Of a DNA stretch of 14,901 nt, positions 6,307 to 14,051 are shown piece by piece. A program made the position numbers and the translations under genes. Below the pieces are notes generated by a model, which was not told the origin of the DNA, did no database searches, and saw nothing but the letters and a program-made list of their open reading frames with translations. Position 1 is the stretch's first letter. Each line of letters begins with the position of its first letter. Origin of the DNA: Candidatus Izemoplasma sp. (lineage in GTDB: Bacteria; Bacillota_I; Bacilli_A; Izemoplasmatales; Izemoplasmataceae); contig JAOZSP010000023.1 of NCBI GenBank assembly GCA_029939615.1, positions 1 to 14,901 on the forward strand. Direction: 5' to 3'.

Positions 6307-8082
6307 TTATTCTTCGATTGAAGCTCTTGAAAAGTCGATAGTACCTAGTACTGAACGTCCCCATCCTTCTACATAATCTTTAACTAAATATGTATCAGTA
6401 TAGTGATATACAGGAATAATTGGCATATCTCCCATGAATATTGTTTGTGCTTCATATAATTTGTCGAAGTGAACACCAATGTCTAATGCAGCATTAGCAT
6501 CACTCATTAATGTATCAAATGCAGCATTATAATAATTAGGATCATTATATGCATTTAATGAAGTAAAGATACTTAATAATCCAGAAGGATCCATAAAGTC
6601 AGTTAACCATCCACCACGTGCGATATCAAAGTTACCATCTTTTCTAGTTTGTTGGAATATAGCCCAGTCTTCATTTGCTAAGTTAATAGTAAATCCTAGG
6701 TTGTCTTCCCACATTTCTTGAACCATTTGTGCAATTAATGCATGACCTTCAGAAGTATTATAAAGTAATGTTTGAGTTTCTAATTCAGCTTGTAAACCAG
6801 CAACGTCATAACCTAACTCAACAGCAGCTTCTGCAAATAAAGTAATAGCTGTAGTATAGTTACCATCATCAGTTACAAGTCCATAAGTACCAGCAACTTC
6901 AAAGAAGTCTAATCCATCATCATCTAAGAATCCAGGAGGAACAAATCCACCAGCAGGTACTTGTCCAGCACCTAAAGTTTCAGTAATTTCTTCACGGTCG
7001 ATTGAATAAGATAAAGCTGTTCTTAATTTTTTATTTGCGAATAATCCGTCATCATTATCATCATCACCAGCACCAGTTGAACCTATATATGGGTCCATAT
7101 TGAAGCTATAGTAATAAGTTCCTAATAATGGGAATACATGGAATTCGTCAGAAGTTAAGATTAAGTTTGCAACTTCAGCAGTAGGTACACTAGGGATAAA
7201 GTCTAAGTCTCCTGCATTAAATGCAGTGAAAGCTGTAGTTGCTTCATCAATAAATACCGCTTCAATTGTGTCGATTCCAACTACGTCTTTGTTCCAATAT
7301 TCTTCATTTTTTTGTAATCTTAGCCCAGCACCAGTTTCGTATTTAGTTAATACGAATGGTCCATTTGAAACAGTAACATCAGGATCTTTCGCCCAAGTAC
7401 CGTCTTCACCTTGTTCTACAGCTGATTCTTTAGTAGGCATAAAGTGATAGAATGCCATTAAAGAAACGAAATAAGCAGTAGGTTGGTTTAATTCAACAAC
7501 GAATGTACTATCGTTAGGTGCACTAATTCCAACAGCATCTAATAATGCTTGTGAATTATAGTGTTTAACATATTCAGTATCTTCGTCATCAGCGTCACAG
7601 TCTTCTTCAAGAACTGCACTGTCTAATGTTCCGTCAACAACGCATCCGTCATACTCAGCATTATAAACAGCTTCGTTAGATCCTTTAACGTTTGTATATT
7701 CCCAAATCCATGCATACTCAGATGCAGTATTTGGATCCATACCTCTTAGCCATGCGTATACAAAATCGCTAGCTACAACAGGAGTACCATCACTCCAGTT
7801 AGAATCTCTTAGAGTAAATGTAACAGTTTTACCATCTGCTGATGTAACCCATGATTCAGCAACACCAGGATAAACAACACCATCAATTTCTCTAACTAAT
7901 CCTTCAAATGTTTGGTTGATAACATCTCCACCATCACTAGCCCCGTTTAAACTTGGATCTAGAGTCGCTGGGTCTGCACCAATGTTCCAGTTCATAATAA
8001 CACCTAGATCTTCTTCTTTATTACAAGAAGCAAGTCCAAATACTAAAACAAAAGAAACTAATACTAATAATAATTTTTTCAT
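6307..8082 (-). CDS. oppA: Oligopeptide ABC transporter substrate-binding lipoprotein
   Basis: A 591-residue extracytoplasmic solute-binding protein of family 5 that captures oligopeptides for OppBCDF. The N-terminus is a lipoprotein signal peptide with lipobox L-A-S-C ending at Cys20, so it is lipid-anchored outside the membrane. Family features include LDPSLNGA near 41-48, FEGLVR (59-64), ESWVTSADGKTVTFTLR (76-92), the SNGPFVLTKYE block (239-249) and KKLRTALSYSIDREEI (351-366). There are two extras: an acidic segment about 135-175 with Cys147 and Cys162, and a D-x-N-x-D-G loop at 341-346 that resembles a calcium loop. A GAGAGGG SD precedes the ATG. It is the last gene of the opp cluster, 118 bp after oppF, with its own candidate promoter, consistent with the higher expression usual for binding proteins. 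Confidence 0.95.
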   Translation of the reverse strand: MKKLLLVLVSFVLVFGLASCNKEEDLGVIMNWNIGADPATLDPSLNGASDGGDVINQTFEGLVREIDGVVYPGVAESWVTSADGKTVTFTLRDSNWSDGTPVVASDFVYAWLRGMDPNTASEYAWIWEYTNVKGSNEAVYNAEYDGCVVDGTLDSAVLEEDCDADDEDTEYVKHYNSQALLDAVGISAPNDSTFVVELNQPTAYFVSLMAFYHFMPTKESAVEQGEDGTWAKDPDVTVSNGPFVLTKYETGAGLRLQKNEEYWNKDVVGIDTIEAVFIDEATTAFTAFNAGDLDFIPSVPTAEVANLILTSDEFHVFPLLGTYYYSFNMDPYIGSTGAGDDDNDDGLFANKKLRTALSYSIDREEITETLGAGQVPAGGFVPPGFLDDDGLDFFEVAGTYGLVTDDGNYTTAITLFAEAAVELGYDVAGLQAELETQTLLYNTSEGHALIAQMVQEMWEDNLGFTINLANEDWAIFQQTRKDGNFDIARGGWLTDFMDPSGLLSIFTSLNAYNDPNYYNAAFDTLMSDANAALDIGVHFDKLYEAQTIFMGDMPIIPVYHYTDTYLVKDYVEGWGRSVLGTIDFSRASIEE

Positions 8083-8119
8083 TTCAAAACCCTCTCTCTT
8101 TTTAAAATTTTCTTAATAT

Positions 8120-8148
8120 ATTTTACCACTATAAAGTGGTTAATGCAA
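8120..8148 (-). promoter_or_regulatory. Candidate oppA promoter
   Basis: TTGCAT (8148-8143) and TAAAAT (8125-8120) are separated by exactly 17 bp, about 38 bases before the oppA start codon. The same -35 hexamer is used at the oppB promoter. A dyad fills the spacer, so the promoter is probably regulated. Confidence 0.6.
8125..8140. repeat. Palindrome in the oppA promoter spacer (operator candidate)
   Basis: ACCACT-ATAA-AGTGGT is a perfect 6-bp dyad lying between the -35 and -10 hexamers. A repressor bound here would block RNA polymerase. As RNA it would be upstream of the expected start site, so a DNA site is more likely than a hairpin, unless readthrough from oppF matters. Confidence 0.6.
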
Positions 8149-8157
8149 ATATTTATG

Positions 8158-8189
8158 AGTGTTCACACACATGTAAGTGTTTACCACAC
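8158..8189. repeat. Direct repeat upstream of the oppA promoter
   Basis: Two near-identical units, AGTGTTCACACAC (8158-8170) and AGTGTTTACCACAC (8176-8189), start 18 bp apart, just upstream of the oppA -35 box. The second overlaps TTTACCACACTATA, which resembles TTTTACCACTATAA at the promoter palindrome. They may be tandem regulator sites. Confidence 0.45.
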
Positions 8190-8200
8190 TATATATTTTA

Positions 8201-9397
8201 CTACTTTTTCAATAAATTTGCATTAATTTCTTCAGTAAAATGACAAGCAACAAAATGATCTGTCAATATTTCTTTTAACTCTGGAGTTTCTGTAAAACAA
8301 CTTTGCTTACCTAAACTGATTTTTGGTAAGTTAAGTCCTACGATAACTTCCGCTATTTCTGGCGTTATTACCTTATTATCTTTGATTATCAACTCATTAG
8401 TAACAGGGTCTAATAATGTTTCACGTATAACTCTTCCAACTAATGTATTTACTGTAATAATTTCAACTTCTTCACGTGAGTAACGACAACGAGAAGCAAA
8501 ACGACAACCAGGTTTAGGATTAATTGGTGAAGGAACATCTCCTTCTAAAATAATTCTTTTACCTTTTTGTTCACTATGTGGATCTGGTAAAGGAATACTT
8601 GATAATAACGATTTAGTATAAGGATGTAATGGTTTATCATATAAATCATCACTTGTTGCTATTTCCATCATCTTACCAATATACATAACCCCAATACGAT
8701 CACTAATATGTTTAACCATAGATAAATCATGAGCTATAAATAAATACGTTAATCCTTTAGTTTTTTGGAAATCCTCAAGCATATTTACAACTTGTGCTTG
8801 AATTGAAACATCTAACGCACTAATTGGTTCATCACAAATAATTAATTCTGGATCAACAGCTAAAGCTCTTGCAATACCAATACGTTGACGTTGTCCACCA
8901 CTAAATTCATGAGGATAACGAGAAGCATGTTCTTTTTTTAATCCAACACTTTCTAGTAACTCATATATTCTTTCCTGCTTAGCCATACGAGGATCATCAC
9001 TATCTTTAAAAATATGATGTGTGTCAATACCTTCTCCAATAATATCAGTAACAGTCATACGACTATTTAAAGATGCATATGGATCTTGGAATATCATTTG
9101 AATACGGCGACGATATGCTAACATATCGCGATGATTAATTGATGCTAAATCAACACCATCAAACAAGATTTGTCCACCAGTTGGTTCATATAGTTTTACT
9201 ATTGTACGACCTGTCGTACTTTTACCACAACCACTTTCACCAACAAGACCAAATGTTTCTCCTTGATAAATCGTAAATGAAATATCATCAACAGCAGTTA
9301 AAACTTTAGGTGTACGAATAAACAATCCACGACTTTTATCAAAATACTTTTTTAAATTTCTAACCTCTAATAAAGGTTTTCTATTATCAATTGTCAT
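8201..9397 (-). CDS. oppF: Oligopeptide ABC transporter ATP-binding subunit OppF
   Basis: One of the two cytoplasmic ATPases that power oligopeptide import, pairing with OppD. Walker A GESGCGKST is at 53-61, the Q-loop in MIFQDP at 101-106, the signature FSGGQRQR at 165-172, Walker B LIICDEP at 185-191 (Glu190) and the H-loop His at 223. The oligopeptide C-terminal domain follows with PHPYTKSLL near 258-265. The usual compact four-cysteine motif is split: Cys298 and Cys304 are followed only at 367 and 385 by the other two, with about 55 extra residues between them. At 398 residues the protein is longer than the usual ~310-330. The ATG directly abuts the oppD stop (TAGATG), so translation is probably coupled. 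Confidence 0.95.
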   Translation of the reverse strand: MTIDNRKPLLEVRNLKKYFDKSRGLFIRTPKVLTAVDDISFTIYQGETFGLVGESGCGKSTTGRTIVKLYEPTGGQILFDGVDLASINHRDMLAYRRRIQMIFQDPYASLNSRMTVTDIIGEGIDTHHIFKDSDDPRMAKQERIYELLESVGLKKEHASRYPHEFSGGQRQRIGIARALAVDPELIICDEPISALDVSIQAQVVNMLEDFQKTKGLTYLFIAHDLSMVKHISDRIGVMYIGKMMEIATSDDLYDKPLHPYTKSLLSSIPLPDPHSEQKGKRIILEGDVPSPINPKPGCRFASRCRYSREEVEIITVNTLVGRVIRETLLDPVTNELIIKDNKVITPEIAEVIVGLNLPKISLGKQSCFTETPELKEILTDHFVACHFTEEINANLLKK

Positions 9398-10501
9398 CTA
9401 TTTCGCCCCCTTTGTTTTTTTAAATCCCTTAACAACAGGAGCATCTTCAGCCATTAACCAACAAGCACTCGTATGTGTATCACTAATTTTAAACAACGGT
9501 GCAGCTTCTTCTAAACATATTTTCATTGCATTAGGACACCTAGGACTAAAAGGACAACCTGGAGGAGGAGCCATTAAATCTGGAGGGCTACCTTCAATTG
9601 GAATAAGTCTTTCTTTTGTCTTTGCAGTAGATTTAGGAATTGAACGGTATAATCCTTGTGTATAAGGATGTTGTGGATTATAAAATATATCTTCAACTGT
9701 TCCTTTTTCCATCATCATTCCACCATACATAACAACAACATGTGTACTTACTTCAGCAATAACACCTAAGTCATGAGTAATTAGAATAATACTCATCTCA
9801 GTTTTTGATTGCAAATCTTTTAATAATTCTAGTATTTGCGCTTGGATTGTTACATCTAACGCTGTAGTAGGTTCATCCGCAATTAATAATCGCGGATTAC
9901 ATGAAATAGCCGTTGCGATTAAAGCACGTTGTCTCATCCCACCTGAGAATTGATGTGGATAATCATTAATCTGACCTTTAGGATCAGGAATACCAACCAT
10001 ACTTAATAACTCTTTAGCTCTTTCTAAAGCTTCTTCTTTATTCATATCAGTATGTCTTCTAATAACTTCCATCATCTGATTTTTAATTGAATACACAGGA
10101 TTTAAACTTGTCATCGGATCTTGGAAGATCATTGCAAGTTCATTTCCACGATATTCAGTCATTTCACTATTAGACAATTTAGATAAATCAATTGGTCCAT
10201 ATAACTTAATATTTTTCAAATCTTCTTCGGACGGGTTTTCTAAATCAATTTTACTATAGATTTCCTCATTATAGTTTTTACCATAAAACAGAACTTCACC
10301 CTCTTTGATTTTTCCAGGATGTTCAATTAAATTCATGATACTTAATGAAGTAACACTTTTTCCACTACCACTTTCACCAACAATACCTAAAATATCGCCC
10401 TCATTTAATTCAAAACTAACTCCACGTACAGCTTGAACTTCACCTAAATGAGTAAAGAATGACGTTTTAAGATTCTTAACTTCTAATATTTTCTTTTTCA
10501 T
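9398..10501 (-). CDS. oppD: Oligopeptide ABC transporter ATP-binding subunit OppD
   Basis: The second cytoplasmic ATPase of the Opp importer (367 residues from ATG 10501). Walker A is GESGSGKS (42-49). The Q-loop block AMIFQDPMTSLNP, signature FSGGMRQR and Walker B LLIADEP are all present. The C-terminal oligopeptide domain carries an intact four-cysteine motif (C-P-F-S-P-R-C, then two more cysteines), unlike OppF. About 30 residues rich in E, D and K (roughly 76-105) are inserted between the first strands and the Q-loop, where other OppD proteins have a short loop. An in-frame GTG at 10510 abuts the oppC stop, but ATG 10501 has AGGTGA five bases upstream and is preferred. Confidence 0.95.
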   Translation of the reverse strand: MKKKILEVKNLKTSFFTHLGEVQAVRGVSFELNEGDILGIVGESGSGKSVTSLSIMNLIEHPGKIKEGEVLFYGKNYNEEIYSKIDLENPSEEDLKNIKLYGPIDLSKLSNSEMTEYRGNELAMIFQDPMTSLNPVYSIKNQMMEVIRRHTDMNKEEALERAKELLSMVGIPDPKGQINDYPHQFSGGMRQRALIATAISCNPRLLIADEPTTALDVTIQAQILELLKDLQSKTEMSIILITHDLGVIAEVSTHVVVMYGGMMMEKGTVEDIFYNPQHPYTQGLYRSIPKSTAKTKERLIPIEGSPPDLMAPPPGCPFSPRCPNAMKICLEEAAPLFKISDTHTSACWLMAEDAPVVKGFKKTKGAK

Positions 10502-10510
10502 TATCTTCAC

Positions 10511-12100
10511 CTAACCTTTACGAAGACGAGGATCAAGTGCATCACGTAATCCGTCTCCTAAGAAATTAAACGCAAGCATTGTAATCGCAATAGCCGTAGC
10601 CGGGAAGAATAGTTGATATGGATAAGTAACTAATCCCGCTAAAGCATCATTTGCTAAAGTACCCCATGAAGCCAGTGGAGCTGATAACCCAAGTCCAATA
10701 AAACTTAGGAATGCTTCAGTGAATACTGCTGCTGGAATCATCATTGTCATAGAAACCACAATAGGTCCCATAGCGTTAGGTATTAAATGTCTTAAAATAA
10801 TTCTAAAATTAGAAACACCAATCGTTCTAGCTGCTAAAACAAATTCTTGTTCTTTCAGACCTAAAACTTGCCCTCTAACCAATCTTGCCATACCAACCCA
10901 GTACACACTACCTAAAGCAATAATAATTGTACCAAGCCCACCTTGTCCTCTAAAGAGCACAAAATAATGGCCAAATATTGTTAAATCAATAACTACTTCT
11001 CGTAACAATACCATTAATAATATTACATACAACGTTAACGGAACAGAATTAATAATATCAACAAATCTCATCATAAAATTATCAACTCTACCTCCAACAT
11101 AACCAGAAACACTACCATATAAAACTCCAACAAAGAAGTTTACAAGTGTAGCAACAGCAGCAACAAACAATGATATTCTCGCACCATACATAACACGTGC
11201 AAGTAAGTCACGACCTAAATTATCAGTACCCCAAGGATACAATCTATTCATTACAGAGTCAGTTACATTCATAGTAATTCGACCTTTATAATTTAATTCA
11301 ATATTAACATCTTCTAATCCTTCAAGTCTATCCTCAGGATCAACTAAACCATAAGAGTAATCCATTGTAAGAATTTCTCCTCTAAAAGTCATTTCAACTA
11401 GATCAGAGTTATTATCAAAAGCATCCATCATAGCCTCGGCACCATCATCACCAGTTAATCCAGTTTGTAAATCACCAGAACTTAAAACAACTTCCTCCAA
11501 AGAATCAATAACGCTAAGATCAAACTGTTCACCATCAATTAACAATCCATATAATGGACTATCTGGATGAATGTAAGCCACTTCAACATAATCATCGCCA
11601 TTAGGATAACTAACATCCTTTAATCCGATTCCCCAAGCGTCAGAATAATAAATTTTACTACTTAATAATCCTGGATAATCATAAGTCCCAGATACAGTTC
11701 CTTCTAAAGATACTTTATATTCATCAGAGAAATATAATAATCTATTAGGAATATCACGGTAAACTTGATCAATACGACCTAATAAAGTTCCTTTTTCATC
11801 TGTTTCTAAAACACGATACTCTCTAGTAACATACACAAAACGATCTTTCTCAATCTCATATATGTCAAGTCGTGGTGGTAAATTCGAATAATCTAATATT
11901 TGATCAGAATAGTCTCCTTCTCTAAAAGAAGGTCCAATAAGTCCAAAAAACAGAATAAAGATAACACCAAATAATCCACCCATACTTAATCTATTTTTTC
12001 TTAATCTACGCCAAACATCTTGCCAATACGTCAAACTTTTTCTAGTTTGTTCGCTATCTAGTTTTTCTTCTCTAGAAATAAATGTATATTTGTCATTCAT
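10511..12100 (-). CDS. oppC: Oligopeptide ABC transporter permease OppC with large extracellular insertion
   Basis: Inner permease subunit of the Opp importer. Residue numbers here count from ATG 12106. TM1 is at about 43-59. The canonical periplasmic-loop motif GTDNLGRD (293-300) is followed by five TM segments, and the coupling EAA-type loop (ARTIGVSNFRIILRHLIPN) lies near 426-444. Typical OppC has about 300 residues; this one has 531 because about 200 residues sit in the extracellular loop after TM1. Part of that insert (about 155-245) looks like a PDZ domain: a GIGL loop (159-162), VEVAYIHPDSPLYG (174-187), then DGEQF. ATG 12100, seven bases after AGGGGGT, is favoured over ATG 12106, which is too close to that SD. 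Confidence 0.93.
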   Translation of the reverse strand: MNDKYTFISREEKLDSEQTRKSLTYWQDVWRRLRKNRLSMGGLFGVIFILFFGLIGPSFREGDYSDQILDYSNLPPRLDIYEIEKDRFVYVTREYRVLETDEKGTLLGRIDQVYRDIPNRLLYFSDEYKVSLEGTVSGTYDYPGLLSSKIYYSDAWGIGLKDVSYPNGDDYVEVAYIHPDSPLYGLLIDGEQFDLSVIDSLEEVVLSSGDLQTGLTGDDGAEAMMDAFDNNSDLVEMTFRGEILTMDYSYGLVDPEDRLEGLEDVNIELNYKGRITMNVTDSVMNRLYPWGTDNLGRDLLARVMYGARISLFVAAVATLVNFFVGVLYGSVSGYVGGRVDNFMMRFVDIINSVPLTLYVILLMVLLREVVIDLTIFGHYFVLFRGQGGLGTIIIALGSVYWVGMARLVRGQVLGLKEQEFVLAARTIGVSNFRIILRHLIPNAMGPIVVSMTMMIPAAVFTEAFLSFIGLGLSAPLASWGTLANDALAGLVTYPYQLFFPATAIAITMLAFNFLGDGLRDALDPRLRKG

Positions 12101-12111
12101 ACTCATACCCC

Positions 12112-13032
12112 CTACGAATCCATCTTAATTCTTGGATCAATAAACGAATAAGCAATATCAACAAACATTACCATTATTATATAGAAAACAGAGTAGAAAA
12201 CAGTCATCCCAATCGTAACAGTATAATCACGATTAGTAACACTCTCTACAAAATACCCACCCATACCAGGTAAAGCAAAAATTCTCTCTACAACAAATGA
12301 TCCTGTCATAATTGCCGCAATCATTGGTCCAACATAAGTAATAACTGGAATCAAAGCATTCTTAAAAGCATGTTTAAAAATAACTTTATATTCACTAATA
12401 CCATTAGCTCTAGCAGTACGTACATAGTCTTGGCGTAAAACTTCTAACATACTAGATCTTGGTAATCTCGATACAAAACTAATACTGTATCCTGATACTG
12501 CAATTGTAGGTCCAATCCACCATAATGGCTTAGAATTCCCAAATGTAGGAATCCATCCTAATTGTCCTGCAAAAAAGTAAATAATAACCGTAGCAATAAC
12601 AAAACTAGGAACAGTAACTCCTATTGTTGCTGCAAACATAACAATGTAATCGACCGTACTATTTTGCTTCAAAGCTGAAATAATACCAATAGGTACCCCA
12701 ACAATGATGATAAGCAAGGTGGCGAGTCCACCTATAATAGCCGAAGTCGGAAACCCTTTAGCAATAAGTTCATTAACAGAAGTTCCTAAAATTCGATAAG
12801 ATAATCCTAAATCAAAAGTTAGTAAACCCTTCATATAAATCCCATACTGTACAATAACAGGTTTATCTAAATTATATCTTTCATTTAATCTTTCTTCTAT
12901 TGCAGCTGGTAATTGTCTTTCACGAGTGAAAGGACCACCCGGAATTAACTGTAATAGAAAAAAAGTTAAAGAAGCTATAATCAAAATCGTTATGAAAGCA
13001 GAAATTACACGTTTAATATAATAATTTCCCAT
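12112..13032 (-). CDS. oppB: Oligopeptide ABC transporter permease OppB
   Basis: A 306-residue membrane permease of normal OppB length, pairing with OppC to form the translocation path. TM1 is at about 8-29, followed by LIPGGPF, and about five further TM segments. The cytoplasmic coupling motif (RTARANGISEYKVIFKHAFKN) and the FALPGMGGYFVESV block near the C-terminus are typical. It ends in DPRIKMDS. The SD GAGGCGAT precedes the ATG. It is the first gene of the operon, with a strong promoter just upstream. OppC follows after 11 bp. Confidence 0.96.
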   Translation of the reverse strand: MGNYYIKRVISAFITILIIASLTFFLLQLIPGGPFTRERQLPAAIEERLNERYNLDKPVIVQYGIYMKGLLTFDLGLSYRILGTSVNELIAKGFPTSAIIGGLATLLIIIVGVPIGIISALKQNSTVDYIVMFAATIGVTVPSFVIATVIIYFFAGQLGWIPTFGNSKPLWWIGPTIAVSGYSISFVSRLPRSSMLEVLRQDYVRTARANGISEYKVIFKHAFKNALIPVITYVGPMIAAIMTGSFVVERIFALPGMGGYFVESVTNRDYTVTIGMTVFYSVFYIIMVMFVDIAYSFIDPRIKMDS

Positions 13033-13065
13033 AAAATCGCCTCTTTCTTAATAAAGTATGTATTT

Positions 13066-13093
13066 ATTATACAATATTATTATATAAATGCAA
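13066..13093 (-). promoter_or_regulatory. Main opp operon promoter
   Basis: TTGCAT (13093-13088) and a perfect TATAAT (13071-13066) are separated by 16 bp. The start of transcription would fall about 25-30 bases before the oppB start codon. Confidence 0.7.
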
Positions 13094-13624
13094 TACAGCA
13101 ATAGTTCTAAACTGGTCAACATTTACAAATGTATTCCTTATTTACAATACAATACAAAATAGATAAGAATAGATTGTCAACCCCCTAAAAAAGGCTAAAC
13201 ATAACGCAATTTTCTTAATTTACCACAACTATAATAAGACACTAATAAATAGTCTAAATTTAGAAAATTATGAAGTCAAAAAAAATATATTTATATAAAA
13301 AATTGTAAGCGTTTTTACGCTTTAATACTGTAAAGTGCTCGAAAACACGTGCATAGTAAACTACTCCCGAAACATCATTAAAATAATAAAATAAAACATC
13401 TCCTAATAACAAGTAAAAAAATGGAAAATCGGAAAACCATTGTAATATTAAATTACTAAAGGGAAATCACACTCTTTTGCTTCCTAATATTTGTTGTTGT
13501 TTATAATATCATTACAAAATAAAAAGCGTTTTCTCTCCATCGAATGAGCACTTTTCAATCTATTATCGCCTAAATATTTTACTCTATCCCTTTTGTAAAG
13601 TCCTTAAGCTGCCTATTGACCACC
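13094..13624. other. Long AT-rich intergenic region without a gene
   Basis: Between the opp promoter and the next terminator I find no credible gene on either strand; the open frames are 20 codons or shorter and lack an SD. On the minus strand there is a possible second promoter, TTGACA (13180-13175), 18 bp from TGTATT (13156-13151). A 6-bp stem with a TTTT loop (AAGCGT/ACGCTT) lies at 13307-13322. A terminator-like hairpin, AAAAGTG/CGCTTTT followed by TTTATTTT, lies around 13516-13560. The region could hold a small RNA or regulator sites, but nothing is recognised. Confidence 0.5.
13303..13317 (+). promoter_or_regulatory. Candidate cre-like (LacI-family) operator
   Basis: TTGTAAGCGTTTTTA matches the catabolite-control cre consensus WTGNAANCGNWNNCW except for one position. 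A weaker copy with two mismatches, TAAAAAGCGTTTTCT, lies at 13520-13534. Both are far upstream of the opp promoter, so function is uncertain. Confidence 0.3.
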
Positions 13625-13648
13625 AAAAAAGGAGCGATTTTGCTCCTT
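13625..13648 (-). terminator. Intrinsic terminator after the small unrecognised gene
   Basis: AAGGAGC-(6-base loop)-GCTCCTT followed by a T run on the minus strand. The 5' arm overlaps the stop codon of the gene ending at 13647. It closes the transcript of the three genes to the right. Confidence 0.9.
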
Positions 13649-14036
13649 ATATTTCCAAATCATTTATATTATTAAATATTGTAATATCATTTATTTTCTT
13701 ATTTTCACTAATATCTACTAACTCTGATTCATTAACATATTTTAGTAATTTATATGGCTTCTCCTTAAAAATAATTATCTTGTTTTCTAATAAACTAAAT
13801 TTCTTTAAATCTACAAAAACATTTGAACTAGTCTTAAAACTAATACCACTATGTTTTCCATATTTAATTTCCCACATTGTTTTTGAGTTGATTGTTAAGA
13901 TTGATGATGAGTTAACTCGAATAACCTTTACAAAATATTTCTTATCATCTTTAAATATTATGTAATCATACTCTTTGAAAAATGCTTTTTTCACTTCCAC
14001 ATTTCCCAGCACTTCAATTATCTTTTTCTTACTCAT
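13647..14036 (-). CDS. Small unrecognised cytoplasmic protein
   Basis: A 129-residue protein rich in K, I, F and N, with no signal peptide or membrane segment. I do not recognise the family. Its alternating strands, with EYDYIIFKDDKKYFVKV near 22-38, faintly recall the core of PD-(D/E)XK nuclease folds (an Asp, then a strand ending in an x-K pair). The E or Q expected before that Lys is absent, so an active nuclease is not supported. ATG 14036 has the SD GAGG eight bases upstream; the in-frame GTG at 14045 lies in that SD. It follows the membrane protein gene by 15 bp and ends in a terminator, so it is the last gene of that transcript. Confidence 0.75.
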   Translation of the reverse strand: MSKKKIIEVLGNVEVKKAFFKEYDYIIFKDDKKYFVKVIRVNSSSILTINSKTMWEIKYGKHSGISFKTSSNVFVDLKKFSLLENKIIIFKEKPYKLLKYVNESELVDISENKKINDITIFNNINDLEI

Positions 14037-14051
14037 CAAATTCACCTCAAA

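Noticed and set aside
12082..12273. Plus-strand frame across the oppC/oppB junction
   Set aside because: Antisense to two firm permease genes; no SD and no family features.
13370..13440. Short hydrophobic peptide of 20 codons starting with MVFRF on the minus strand
   Set aside because: No SD, no support from context, and such frames are expected by chance in AT-rich DNA.
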